Origin: Bartonella sp. A05
GTDB lineage: Bacteria; Pseudomonadota; Alphaproteobacteria; Rhizobiales; Rhizobiaceae
Assembly (NCBI RefSeq): GCF_026930145.1
Contig: NZ_JANHOJ010000004.1
Coordinates: 124,001-188,000 of the forward strand
Reading direction: 5' to 3'
DNA length: 64,000 nucleotides
The notes under the pieces were generated by a model. The model saw only the letters and a program-made list of their open reading frames with translations, ran no database searches and had not been told where the DNA came from. Shown here one piece after another: positions 56,201 to 64,000 of this stretch (the stretch's first letter is position 1; the number at the start of each line of letters is the position of its first letter). Made by a program: the position numbers and the translations under genes.

Positions 56201-56734
56201 AATATCAACAATCCCCCCTCTTACAGCAAATTCACCAACATCACGTACAATCGCAACACGTTCAAAACCGTTACGTTCTAAATAATGGATCAAATGATTC
56301 ATATTAACGCACTGACCAATACGCATATGCAGAATCTGATCAGAAATCATTGCACAAGGTGGCAATTTTTGAATAATGGCATTTGCTGTTGTCAATATAA
56401 TCGCAGAATGCGGATTTTTACGCAAACTTGACATATGCGCCAAAGCCAAAATCCGACGCGCAGTAACAGCAATCCCAGGTGATACACGATCATAGGGTAA
56501 ACAATCCCATGCAGGAAACTGTACCACTGGTAAATTTGGTTCAATAAAACTTAATACTTGTTGCAAATTGGCAATTTTTGTTCCATCGCGGACAACATAA
56601 ACAAGCGGTTTACCTTGAGCAATTTCTGAACTCAATTTAGCAAGCGCAAAAGCTTCAAATCCATCAATAACACCATCAAAAATCATGCCAACATGAGCAT
56701 CTTTTGGAATAACAATTTTTTTAAATATAGGCAT
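53243..56734 (-). CDS. mfd: Transcription-repair coupling factor
   Basis: This 1163-residue ATPase removes stalled RNA polymerase from DNA lesions and recruits UvrA. It has the UvrB-like N-terminal domain, the RNA polymerase-interacting domain (GDIVVHVDHGIGKFVGL), and a RecG-like translocase with Walker A GDVGFGKTE and the DEEQ box (IIDEEQHFGVKHKERLK). Motif VI is QLRGRVGRSKQ, and a C-terminal TRCF domain follows. I start at ATG 56734 (MPIFKKIVIP), just after the sdhE stop; the frame opens 8 codons earlier inside sdhE. Confidence 0.97.
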   Translation of the reverse strand: MPIFKKIVIPKDAHVGMIFDGVIDGFEAFALAKLSSEIAQGKPLVYVVRDGTKIANLQQVLSFIEPNLPVVQFPAWDCLPYDRVSPGIAVTARRILALAHMSSLRKNPHSAIILTTANAIIQKLPPCAMISDQILHMRIGQCVNMNHLIHYLERNGFERVAIVRDVGEFAVRGGIVDIFSPGDVEPLRLDFFGNTLETIRVFDSATQRTTANKTEIFLQPMSEIILTSEFISRFKSNYIRAFGHPKKNDMLYEAISQGRRFSGMEHWLPFFYENLDSFFDYCGNLPVVFDHLVEEVLSERYCLVEDYYSARKERESDEENSFSYHPIEPNLLYLTPEQVFARAQQSGQCIDFSPFSVPKTVGKTVIHANVTPGYDFVQERNAPDKNVFSSVVDHIASLRASGKKVLLACWSEGSMDRLLQILDEHGLKKIEIVKSLQTVKATPRDRILASVIMIEHGFEAGDFVIIAEQDILGDRLIRSPRRRKRNTHFFISEISSLNSGDIVVHVDHGIGKFVGLKTITTTGILRDCLEIHYAGGDRLFLPVENIELLSRYGSEGTDVTLDKLGGVSWQTRKARLKKNLLKIAGQLIHIAAERAMHSAPAFVPPMEQFDEFVARFPYEETEDQMNAIDAVLDDLAAGKPMDRLICGDVGFGKTEIAIRSAFVAALNGYQVAVVVPTTLLSRQHYKTFISRFQGQPIKIGHVSRLVKAKELVQVKKELSDGTIDIVIGTHALLSESIKFARLGLLIIDEEQHFGVKHKERLKGLKSDIHVLTLSATPIPRTLGLALSGLRELSLITTPPIDRMAVRTFISPFDALVVRETLLREYYRGGQSFYVCPRISDLSFVEEYLKTHVPELKFVVAHGQMPAGQLDDIMNAFYDGQYDVLLSTTIIESGLDIPTANTLIVHRAEVFGLSALYQLRGRVGRSKQRAYALFTFPSGKVLTPTADRRLKVLQSLDTLGAGFQLASHDMDIRGSGNFLGEEQSGHIKEVGFELYQKMLEEAVSELKDGEYSEDSQWSPQISLGTTVMIPESFVPDLSLRMGLYRRLMELDDLEHINELGAELIDRFGSLPQEVQHLLKVVYIKALCRKAHVEKLDAGPKGAVIQFRNNYFENSAGLVKWIGEQGSMAKIRPDQSIVFIRDWPTADQRFSGAEAIMKQLAEMVQ

Positions 56735-56739
56735 CTTGA

Positions 56740-57027
56740 TCAATTTAAATTTATACAAATACGATAATTAACAATATCACGAAAAAGTTGACTATCCACT
56801 TCAGGTGGTGGAGTAATTTCCCCACTAAACCAAGTAAGCAAATCGCGATCTTCAAAAGACATAATATATTCAAGTTCAGAGACTGTTTCATCGCTCATCC
56901 CAACAATATGCGCCTCAACATATTGTCCAAAAATTAAATCCATTTCACGAATACCTCGGTGCCATGCACGAAAAACCAATCGGCGACGACGCGTGTCCAA
57001 TTGACGTTCATCAACCAACTTTGTCAT
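56740..57027 (-). CDS. sdhE: FAD assembly factor SdhE
   Basis: This 95-residue cytoplasmic protein helps attach FAD covalently to the flavoprotein subunit of succinate dehydrogenase. The conserved core RRRRLVFRAWHRGIREMDLIFG lies at residues 13-34, matching the RGxxE/RxxRR region of the family (here with the RGIRE form). The later part YIMSFEDRDLLTWFSG is also conserved. It is directly upstream of mfd, an arrangement typical of this order. Confidence 0.92.
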   Translation of the reverse strand: MTKLVDERQLDTRRRRLVFRAWHRGIREMDLIFGQYVEAHIVGMSDETVSELEYIMSFEDRDLLTWFSGEITPPPEVDSQLFRDIVNYRICINLN

Positions 57028-57084
57028 AAAACCTCCCCAATAGGAAAAATAAACATAAACGATTATAAACTTTACCTCTCACAT

Positions 57085-57765
57085 TTAAGGAAGCTCAATA
57101 ATTTTACGTTCTTTGAGCGTAATTCGACGATGCATCTGTTTAGCCAAACCATAATTGTGTGTCGCAATGAGTGCAGCAAGCCCAGATTGACGTACAAGCG
57201 CAGATAAAGCTTGAAAAACATAAGCTGATGTTACAGGATCAAGATTTCCTGTAGGTTCATCAGCCAAAAGTACGGAAGGTGCATTTGCTACTGCTCGAGC
57301 AATCGCAACACGTTGTTGCTCGCCCCCTGATAATTCTGATGGGCGATGTTTGGCACGATGGTCAACACGAAGATATCTTAATAATTTAAGTGCACGATCC
57401 AATGCTATCGACTTTTTAAATCCTGCTATCATTTGTGGTATCATTACATTTTCTAACGCAGTAAATTCCGGAAGCAAATGGTGGAATTGATAAACAAAAC
57501 CGATATCATTTCGTCTGATTGCAGTCCGCTCGTTATCAGAGCGTTTTGCACAAGAAATACCGCGCAACAAGACATCACCTGCTGTTGGTTTTTCCAATAA
57601 TCCAGCGATATGAAGAAGAGTTGATTTTCCAGCACCAGATGGTGCAACAAGCGCAACAAGCTCCCCACGGTTAAGCGTAAAATTGGCTTTGTCTAAAATA
57701 ACCAAAGGTCTGTCGTTATCAAAAAAGCGCCGCTCAATATCGACAAGCTCTAAAACAACAGACAT
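57085..57765 (-). CDS. lolD: Lipoprotein-releasing system ATPase LolD
   Basis: This 226-residue ABC ATPase drives release of outer-membrane lipoproteins from the inner membrane. Walker A is [11 protein letters not shown] near residue 38, the Q-loop is [12 protein letters not shown], the signature LSGGEQQR, and Walker [13 protein letters not shown]. The QFHHLLPEF segment is typical of LolD. It begins at the last base of the permease gene, so the two are translationally coupled. Confidence 0.96.
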   Translation of the reverse strand: MSVVLELVDIERRFFDNDRPLVILDKANFTLNRGELVALVAPSGAGKSTLLHIAGLLEKPTAGDVLLRGISCAKRSDNERTAIRRNDIGFVYQFHHLLPEFTALENVMIPQMIAGFKKSIALDRALKLLRYLRVDHRAKHRPSELSGGEQQRVAIARAVANAPSVLLADEPTGNLDPVTSAYVFQALSALVRQSGLAALIATHNYGLAKQMHRRITLKERKIIELP

Positions 57766-59048
57766 TATTCGTACCTCAAAGCTTGTACAGGATCTAACTT
57801 AGCGGCTCTCCATGCCGGAATAAGTGTTGCAAGAAACGATAAAAATAAAGCCATCACAGTTACCATGGCAGTTTGTCCCCATTCAATCCGCGCTGGTAAT
57901 TTTGCTAAAAGATATAATTGAGGATTAAAAACATCAACTTTAAAAAGCCAAGATATAAAATTTTGAATATAGTTGATATTCGCAGTCGCTATAATACCCA
58001 AAATCAAACCCAATATTGTCCCAACAACCCCAATCATCATACCAGTTGTGATAAATATACGCATGATTGCCCCCTGTTGTGCGCCCATCGTGCGCAAAAT
58101 TGCAATGTCGTAGCTTTTATCTTTCACCAACATAATCAACCCCGAAATGATATTCAAAGCTGCAACAAGAATAATAAGGGAAAGAATAAAAAACATCACA
58201 TTACGCTCAACCTGTAAAGCTGAAAAGAAAGCCTGATTGCGCATACGCCAATCAATCAAATAAATTTGTTGATCAATTGCTGCCTTTATCGCCGGTTTTA
58301 TTTGATCAACCGCATCAGGATCATTTAAAAATAACTCTAAAGATTGAATTTTATTCTCTAAATTAAAAAACATCTGAGCTTCATGAAGAGGCATAAAAAC
58401 GAATATAGAATCATATTCAGACATACCAATTTCAAAAATAGCAGTTACTTTATACGCTTTAACACGTGGCATAACTCCAAAAGGCGTTACATCACCATCT
58501 GGTGTGATAATACGAAGATCACTTCCAATAGTAAGCCCCAATTTTTCCGCCATGCCAATTCCAATTGCAACACCTTCTTCTTCATCAAATTTTGATAATG
58601 TACCCAATTTTATATTTTGAGCTACCGTTTTAAGTTTTTCAAAATCTTCCTTACGCATACCGCGAACTAAAGCACCTGTTCCTCCACCAATATCACCCTG
58701 AACAAGTGCCTGACCTTCAATAACAGGCAGAGCAGATCTTACACCGTTTATAGCCTCTAAAGAAGAAATAATAGGATTATAATCCGAGAAATCAGAATCT
58801 ATTGTTTGAATAACAAGATGCCCATTCATGCCAAGAATACGATTGAGAAGCTCTGTACGAAAACCATTCATCACCGCCATAACAACAACTAAGGCAAAAA
58901 CTCCCAACATAATTCCAATTAAAGAAATAACTGAAATAACAGACGTAAATATATGTTTTTTATTAGGAAGCATATAACGAAAAGCAACCATCCATTCATA
59001 CGATGAAAACCTTCTACTTTTCAAACCACTCATAATACTGCCTATCAA
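57765..59048 (-). CDS. lolC: Lipoprotein-releasing system permease LolC/LolE family
   Basis: This 427-residue inner-membrane permease works with LolD. It has one N-terminal membrane segment (about residues 33-60), a large periplasmic domain (MacB-like, about 65-275) and three C-terminal segments with an FtsX-type core ([17 protein letters not shown]). Only one such gene is present, as in other bacteria with a single LolC/E hybrid (sometimes called LolF). Its start overlaps the proS stop by 4 bp (ATGA). Confidence 0.94.
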   Translation of the reverse strand: MIGSIMSGLKSRRFSSYEWMVAFRYMLPNKKHIFTSVISVISLIGIMLGVFALVVVMAVMNGFRTELLNRILGMNGHLVIQTIDSDFSDYNPIISSLEAINGVRSALPVIEGQALVQGDIGGGTGALVRGMRKEDFEKLKTVAQNIKLGTLSKFDEEEGVAIGIGMAEKLGLTIGSDLRIITPDGDVTPFGVMPRVKAYKVTAIFEIGMSEYDSIFVFMPLHEAQMFFNLENKIQSLELFLNDPDAVDQIKPAIKAAIDQQIYLIDWRMRNQAFFSALQVERNVMFFILSLIILVAALNIISGLIMLVKDKSYDIAILRTMGAQQGAIMRIFITTGMMIGVVGTILGLILGIIATANINYIQNFISWLFKVDVFNPQLYLLAKLPARIEWGQTAMVTVMALFLSFLATLIPAWRAAKLDPVQALRYE

Positions 59049-60370
59049 ATCGTAGTGAACCGGTTCATTGCAGCTTCAACTGTTAAGACTTCTTTATTCC
59101 CTGTTTTCCGATCTTTAATTTCAACCTCATTTTGCGCTACACTTCTCGGACCTACAATCATTTGCGTTGGCAAACCAATCAAATCCATTGTCGCAAACTT
59201 TACTCCAGGACGCTCATTTCTGTCATCTAACAACGGATCAAAGCCAGCATTAATAAGTCCCTGATAAAGAGCTTCACATATGTGGTTACATCTTTTATCA
59301 TCTGGTTTCATATTGATTATAACAACATCAAACGGCGCCATCGGCTTTGGCCAAATAATACCATGTTCATCATGAAAAGCTTCTATTGCCGCTGCGACAA
59401 GACGAGAAGGCCCAATTCCATAAGATCCCATAGAAACCAAATGCTCTTTTCCATCTTGCCCCATAACCTTTGCTCCCATTGGTGCAGAATATTTTGTGCC
59501 AAAGTGAAAAATATGCCCCACTTCAATGCCGCGTGCCGAAACTCTAGCGCTTTCAGAAACATTACTCCACTCTTCTTCATTATGCATTTCTTCCGTAGCA
59601 GCATAAAAAGACGTCCATTGTTTAACGATATCGGCTAAAATAGCCTTATCCCTAAAATCGATTGAAGTATCTGGAACTGTAAGATCAAGAAACCGCTTAT
59701 CGCAGAATATAGCGCTTTCACCTGTGTCAGCTAAAACAATGAATTCATGACTAAGCTCACCGCCAATAGGACCTGTATCAGCACGCATAGGAATTGCTTT
59801 TAAACCGGCGCGGCAAAAAGTGCGTAAATAAGCAACAAACATACGATTGTAGGATATTTGCGCACTTTCATAATCAAGATCAAAAGAATATGCATCTTTC
59901 ATTAAAAATTCTCGCGAACGCATCACACCAAAACGCGGACGAATTTCATCACGAAATTTCCATTGAATATGATAAAGATTGAGTGGAAGATCTTTATAAG
60001 AACGAACATATGAACGGAAAATATCCGTTACCATCTCTTCATTCGTTGGACCATAAAGTAAATCTCGTTCTTGGCGATCTTTTATGCGCAACATTTCCAT
60101 GCCATAATCATTATAACGACCACTTTCACGCCAAAGATCAGCAGATTGAATCGTAGGCATCAATATTTCTAAAGCACCAGCTCGTTCTTGTTCTTCACGA
60201 ATAATCGTACAAACTTTATCGAGTACTTTTTTACCCAATGGTAACCAAGTATAAATTCCTGCTGTTTGCTGACGAATCATACCTGCACGCAACATGAGTC
60301 GGTGCGACACAATTTCAGCTTCTTTGGGATTTTCTTTTAAAATAGGTAGGAAATATTGAGAAAGGCGCAT
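59045..60370 (-). CDS. proS: Prolyl-tRNA synthetase (short form)
   Basis: This 441-residue class II synthetase charges tRNA-Pro. Motif 1 and 2 regions are clear ([22 protein letters not shown], and [22 protein letters not shown]), and motif 3 lies in [16 protein letters not shown]. The roughly 180-residue editing insertion found in the E. coli enzyme is absent, as is usual in alphaproteobacteria; free YbaK/ProX-type proteins edit instead. It is the first gene of proS-lolC-lolD. Confidence 0.97.
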   Translation of the reverse strand: MRLSQYFLPILKENPKEAEIVSHRLMLRAGMIRQQTAGIYTWLPLGKKVLDKVCTIIREEQERAGALEILMPTIQSADLWRESGRYNDYGMEMLRIKDRQERDLLYGPTNEEMVTDIFRSYVRSYKDLPLNLYHIQWKFRDEIRPRFGVMRSREFLMKDAYSFDLDYESAQISYNRMFVAYLRTFCRAGLKAIPMRADTGPIGGELSHEFIVLADTGESAIFCDKRFLDLTVPDTSIDFRDKAILADIVKQWTSFYAATEEMHNEEEWSNVSESARVSARGIEVGHIFHFGTKYSAPMGAKVMGQDGKEHLVSMGSYGIGPSRLVAAAIEAFHDEHGIIWPKPMAPFDVVIINMKPDDKRCNHICEALYQGLINAGFDPLLDDRNERPGVKFATMDLIGLPTQMIVGPRSVAQNEVEIKDRKTGNKEVLTVEAAMNRFTTI

Positions 60371-60624
60371 AAAGATTATTAACTCCTAATCAGGCTTATC
60401 GAATCGGAGAAGTTTAAACAAATTACACGCTAATCTATAACTACATTCTGAAAGCTTGCAAACATAACGATCACAATATTCAAAAAAATTATACGTTAAA
60501 CTCTCAGTATTTCATTTCGTATAAAATATAGAGGATACATATATTTTAGCGATAAAACGAATCTAAAAATTTTTCTCTCTATTTTTAATTAATAAAGAAA
60601 TAACGTAATATTAAAATACTTTTT

Positions 60625-62301
60625 TTATTTTGATCGATGCAAGAAAACGATACAGATAGGCTTCTTACCCCAAACTTTATTAACAGCAGATCTTACAGCC
60701 TGCAGTGTAGCTTTTTGAATAAGATCATTATCTTTCCGTTTAATACGCGGAATATTATTAATAGTGCTTTCGACAACGTCTAAAAGAATATCTTCCAATA
60801 ATTCCCCGTTTCCATTATTTTTAGGCAAACCAAATGTGTTAAGACCAATATCATCAAGTAAATCATGCTTACTATTCATATGAAGAGAAACAGCAACATG
60901 ACCAACATAACTTAATTTGCGACGCTCGCTAATTCCTAACTCATCTTCATCACCTATAAGATAACTATCCTTATAAATACGACCAACAGGTACTTGATCA
61001 ATGACTCTTACTGGTTCAGGAGCAAGACGGAGCATATTGCCATTTCTAATTTCAGGAACAATTTTAATACCAGCTTGATGAGCCAATGCAGCTTGAGCAG
61101 AAAGATGCAGTGCTTCACCATGTACGGGAACAAGGATTTTTGGTTTTACCCAATCATACATCTGCAAAAGCTCCGGACGACGGGGATGACCAGAAACATG
61201 AACGAGAGCATCATCATTCGTCAAAACTTTAATGCCCTGATCAATTAAATGGTTTTGTATATCAATAATAGCTTTTTCATTACCTGGAATACTCCGTGAT
61301 GAATAAATAACCGTATCACCAGGAGATAACACTATATTTTTCATTTCCTTTCGCGAAAGCTTTGCTAATGCAGCGCATGGCTCACCTTGACTACCAGTAA
61401 CTACCAAGACAATATCTTTGCGCGGAATATAGCCATAATCATCTTCCGTTAGAAATGGTGCCAAACCGTCCATATAACCAAGATCTTGCGCTACTAAAAC
61501 ACTACGTTTTAAAGAGCGTCCCATCAAAAGAATTTTTCGCCCAGCAGCTTCAGCAGCAAGAGCGATTGAACGAACCCGACCAATATTAGATGCAAAAGTT
61601 GCAATAACTACTCGACCTTCAGCTTTCAAAATAATTTCAGAAAGACTGTCCTGAACTTGTTGTTCTGATGGTGATAGACCATCCTGAAGCGCATTAGTGG
61701 AATCACATAGCAATGCTAACACACCTTTGTTTCCTAAGGCGCGAAATCGTTTTTCATCTGTTACAGCCCCAAGAGAAGGTGTACTGTCAATTTTCCAATC
61801 TCCAGTATGAATCACACTTCCCAAAGATGTGGTGATTGCTAAGGAAACAGATTCTGGAATTGAATGATTGGCAGAAATGGCTTCAATTCCAAACGAACCA
61901 ACCTGAAAAAAATCACCCGCTTTAAAAATATTCAATGGAATTGTATCAAATCCAAAATCCAATGACCTTTTGCTTTCCAATAATCTTGCTGTAAAAGAAG
62001 TACAATAAATTGGAATTTTAAGTTTTGGCCATAAATCTAAGACAGCACCATAATGATCTTCGTGGGCATGTGTTAAAATCAGAGCACGTACGTTATGTTT
62101 TTCACTTTCCAGAAAACGAATATCCGGTAAAACAAGGTTTACCCCCGGAAATTCTGGACCAGCAAAACTAACCCCCATATCAATAAGCAACCATTCACGA
62201 TTTTCTTGTGAACCAAATCCATAAGCAGCTAGATTCATTCCTATTTCTCCCACCCCTCCCAAAGGTAGAAAAACCAACTCATTCTTATTGGCAGCAGCCA
62301 T
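60625..62301 (-). CDS. rnj: Ribonuclease J
   Basis: This 558-residue MBL-fold ribonuclease has 5'-3' exonuclease and endonuclease activity. The metal motif THAHEDHYGA is near residue 76, followed by ANHSIPESV, HTGDWKID and the beta-CASP part with GSQGEP and HVSGHPRR. The C-terminal domain is present. It coexists with RNase E (also in this window), a combination typical of Hyphomicrobiales. It lies 56 bp downstream of birA. Confidence 0.96.
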   Translation of the reverse strand: MAAANKNELVFLPLGGVGEIGMNLAAYGFGSQENREWLLIDMGVSFAGPEFPGVNLVLPDIRFLESEKHNVRALILTHAHEDHYGAVLDLWPKLKIPIYCTSFTARLLESKRSLDFGFDTIPLNIFKAGDFFQVGSFGIEAISANHSIPESVSLAITTSLGSVIHTGDWKIDSTPSLGAVTDEKRFRALGNKGVLALLCDSTNALQDGLSPSEQQVQDSLSEIILKAEGRVVIATFASNIGRVRSIALAAEAAGRKILLMGRSLKRSVLVAQDLGYMDGLAPFLTEDDYGYIPRKDIVLVVTGSQGEPCAALAKLSRKEMKNIVLSPGDTVIYSSRSIPGNEKAIIDIQNHLIDQGIKVLTNDDALVHVSGHPRRPELLQMYDWVKPKILVPVHGEALHLSAQAALAHQAGIKIVPEIRNGNMLRLAPEPVRVIDQVPVGRIYKDSYLIGDEDELGISERRKLSYVGHVAVSLHMNSKHDLLDDIGLNTFGLPKNNGNGELLEDILLDVVESTINNIPRIKRKDNDLIQKATLQAVRSAVNKVWGKKPICIVFLHRSK

Positions 62302-62357
62302 AAATATCTCCTAAACTATCTAAAAGATAAGCTCATGATAAAATAAAATTTTATAAA

Positions 62358-63167
62358 TTAGTAATGATCTGTGTTAACAGAAGCAACTGAACCAAAATGA
62401 ACATCTCCAGCTGTTATGATTGCTTTCTGACCATTTGTCTGCTTTACAATACAGTTAAAATCATAATCAAGGCCATCAAAAATACCTTCTATGATCTCTT
62501 CACCATTGATTATTTTGATATGTTGCCCTAGATGAGCACAATATGAAAGCCATTTTTTTCGGATTATATTAGAACCTCCTGCTTGTTTCCAAAGAAGGTA
62601 ATTTTCAGCAAAATACTTTGTTAAAACCCTAAATAATTGTTTATTATCAACATCTAAACCAATATTTTTCATGCTTGATGTGGGGTATGGTGCATCTTTA
62701 TAATGATGCTTTATATTCATTCCTATACCAATAACCAATGCATATTTCTGCGGCGTCAAGTCAGAAAGCTCGAGCAAAATTCCAGAACTTTTTGCTCCTT
62801 TAAGCAAGATGTCGTTCGGCCATTTCAAGCCCACAATGTTACGAGCCCGTTTTTTATCTTTTATAAATTGTTTGACCGCCTCTACCATACTTATTCCAGC
62901 AACGAAACCAAGCTGAACTGTAGCTTGATGAATAATATTATCAACTAACAACAGGCTAGAATAAAGATTTCCTTTTGGACTATGCCATATTCTACCTCTT
63001 CTGGCTCTCCCTTGTGTTTGCTCTTCCGCAACAATCCAAAGATAGCCATGATGTCCAGCTTTTGCTTTCCGCTGTGCAACAAAATTTGTTGAATCTACAC
63101 TCTCATATGATTCAACATCATATCCTTGTTTCTTTGCAAAATTTGATAGTGTGTAAACCATGCTCAT
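62358..63167 (-). CDS. birA: Biotin--[acetyl-CoA-carboxylase] ligase (monofunctional)
   Basis: This 269-residue ligase activates biotin and attaches it to the carboxyl carrier protein. The biotin-binding loop is QGRARRGRIWHSPKGN near residues 52-67, and the KWPNDIL motif is near 118. No N-terminal DNA-binding domain exists, so it is not a repressor. Its ATG shares one base with the nuoN stop (TAATG), placing it at the end of the nuo operon, as in related genera. Confidence 0.94.
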   Translation of the reverse strand: MSMVYTLSNFAKKQGYDVESYESVDSTNFVAQRKAKAGHHGYLWIVAEEQTQGRARRGRIWHSPKGNLYSSLLLVDNIIHQATVQLGFVAGISMVEAVKQFIKDKKRARNIVGLKWPNDILLKGAKSSGILLELSDLTPQKYALVIGIGMNIKHHYKDAPYPTSSMKNIGLDVDNKQLFRVLTKYFAENYLLWKQAGGSNIIRKKWLSYCAHLGQHIKIINGEEIIEGIFDGLDYDFNCIVKQTNGQKAIITAGDVHFGSVASVNTDHY

Positions 63168-64000
63168 TAAAACAATGATATCGCTGCTTTTTCTGCCAGC
63201 TCAGAAAACCAAATCCCAAAAACTATGTAAGATAAAACAAACAATGCAGAAAGACCGAGACAAAATTTAAGTTCACTTGATAATAAAATAATGGAACTCG
63301 ATTTGACATCATCAAACCACATAATTTTAATGATTCTTAAATAGTAAAAAGCACCAACAACAGAAGCCACCATACCAACGACTGCAAGTGGAATAAGTCC
63401 CGCATGAACGGCTGCAGAGAATGTATACCATTTACCTAAAAACCCCGCCATAGGTGGTATACTTGCTAAAGAGAAAAGCTGTATAGTCATTACAACGGCC
63501 ATAAACGGATTGGTTTTAACCAAACCTGCAAGGTCATAAATATTTTCAACATGTCCATTACCAAATCGCAACCCTAAGATAAAAGCAAATGAACCTATTG
63601 TCATGCCGAGATAAATGGTCATATAGAGTATAATACCTTTTACTCCAAGCACATTTCCAGCCGCCAAACCAACAAGCGCATATCCCATATGACTAATGGA
63701 CGAATAAGCCATTAAGCGCTTGATATTGCTCTGACCAATTGCAGCAAATGCACCCAAAGCCATTGATGCAATAGCCATGAATACTAAAATTTGCTGCCAT
63801 GCAGGCATAGTGCCATCAGAACTACCTAAAGGAACAAATCCAACAACAATAATACGAACGATTAATGCCATTGCTGCAATCTTAGGAGCACCAGCAAAAA
63901 ATGCTGTAATAGGAGTTGGTGCCCCTTCATAAACATCAGGAGTCCACATATGAAATGGAACCGCAGAAATCTTAAAAGCCAAACCAGCTAGAATAAAGAC
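63167..64000 (-). CDS. nuoN: NADH-quinone oxidoreductase subunit N (partial)
   Basis: This is the C-terminal part (about 277 codons) of a proton-pumping subunit of complex I; the 5' end is beyond position 64000. It is strongly hydrophobic with many membrane helices. Typical features are [23 protein letters not shown]-like sequence at the start of the visible part, the conserved lysine in [15 protein letters not shown] and the [19 protein letters not shown] segment. The last nuo gene is followed by birA with a one-base overlap. Confidence 0.96.
   Translation of the reverse strand, partial: VFILAGLAFKISAVPFHMWTPDVYEGAPTPITAFFAGAPKIAAMALIVRIIVVGFVPLGSSDGTMPAWQQILVFMAIASMALGAFAAIGQSNIKRLMAYSSISHMGYALVGLAAGNVLGVKGIILYMTIYLGMTIGSFAFILGLRFGNGHVENIYDLAGLVKTNPFMAVVMTIQLFSLASIPPMAGFLGKWYTFSAAVHAGLIPLAVVGMVASVVGAFYYLRIIKIMWFDDVKSSSIILLSSELKFCLGLSALFVLSYIVFGIWFSELAEKAAISLF

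Noticed and set aside
1-64000. Insertion sequences, prophage or CRISPR arrays
   Set aside because: I saw no transposase, integrase or phage structural gene and no regularly spaced repeats anywhere in the window.

Overview
The window reads as chromosomal DNA of a low-GC alphaproteobacterium of the order Hyphomicrobiales, most likely Bartonella. Reasons: AT-rich spacers and decayed gene remnants; a phosphatidylcholine synthase; an IalB-family protein; a LexA gene with the alphaproteobacterial GTTC-N7-GTTC operator; a short prolyl-tRNA synthetase without the editing insert; and the gene runs suf, lolC-lolD, and nuoN-birA-rnj. The genus call is an inference from family content and order; the species was not determined.

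Layout. 1-2758: a branched-chain amino acid uptake operon (livK-livH-livM, minus strand, livM cut by the window edge). 3104-8289: a double cold-shock protein, a DUF192 protein coupled to an alpha/beta hydrolase, a DUF3126 protein, then radC-map-sfsA on the minus strand. 8648-13376: trmJ-murI, rpsD, ttcA, and a convergent lexA with its own SOS box. 13377-14460: about 1 kb of non-coding DNA ending in tRNA-Lys. 14807-22186: rlpA, a D-Ala-D-Ala carboxypeptidase homologue with altered active-site motifs, and the operon tmk-holB-metG-tatD-MBL hydrolase. 22398-26316: pcs (minus), a FAD monooxygenase, a Nudix hydrolase, two small envelope proteins and tRNA-Ser.

26317-31658 is the accessory part. It holds a 685-residue secreted protein that I recognise as the DUF1561 / PF07598 'virulence-modifying' family (ricin-B-like lectin N-terminal part plus a C-terminal toxin domain), known from pathogenic Leptospira and a few Bartonella. 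Around it are decayed gene pieces, a lipoprotein whose 3' end looks frameshifted in a poly-A run, and a periplasmic Cu/Zn superoxide dismutase. The toxin homologue and sodC could both act at the host interface.

31659-38254 is the SUF iron-sulfur assembly locus (cysteine desulfurase, sufB, sufC, sufD, sufS, sufT; minus strand). 38434-50038: an alpha/beta hydrolase, tyrS, a Bcp-type peroxiredoxin, prfB with an intact programmed +1 frameshift site, mrcA, a cell-wall amidase, and rne with a long 5' region. 50103-64000: an IalB-family protein, a YejA-type peptide-binding protein, then a long minus-strand run mfd-sdhE, lolD-lolC-proS, rnj, birA and nuoN (cut by the window end).

Most of the window is housekeeping. 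The main points for a second look are the DUF1561 toxin homologue and its decayed surroundings, four perfect two-copy 15-16 bp tandem duplications in spacers, a 310-bp segment with 17-bp inverted ends that supplies the tRNA-Lys -35 box, and the atypical carboxypeptidase.
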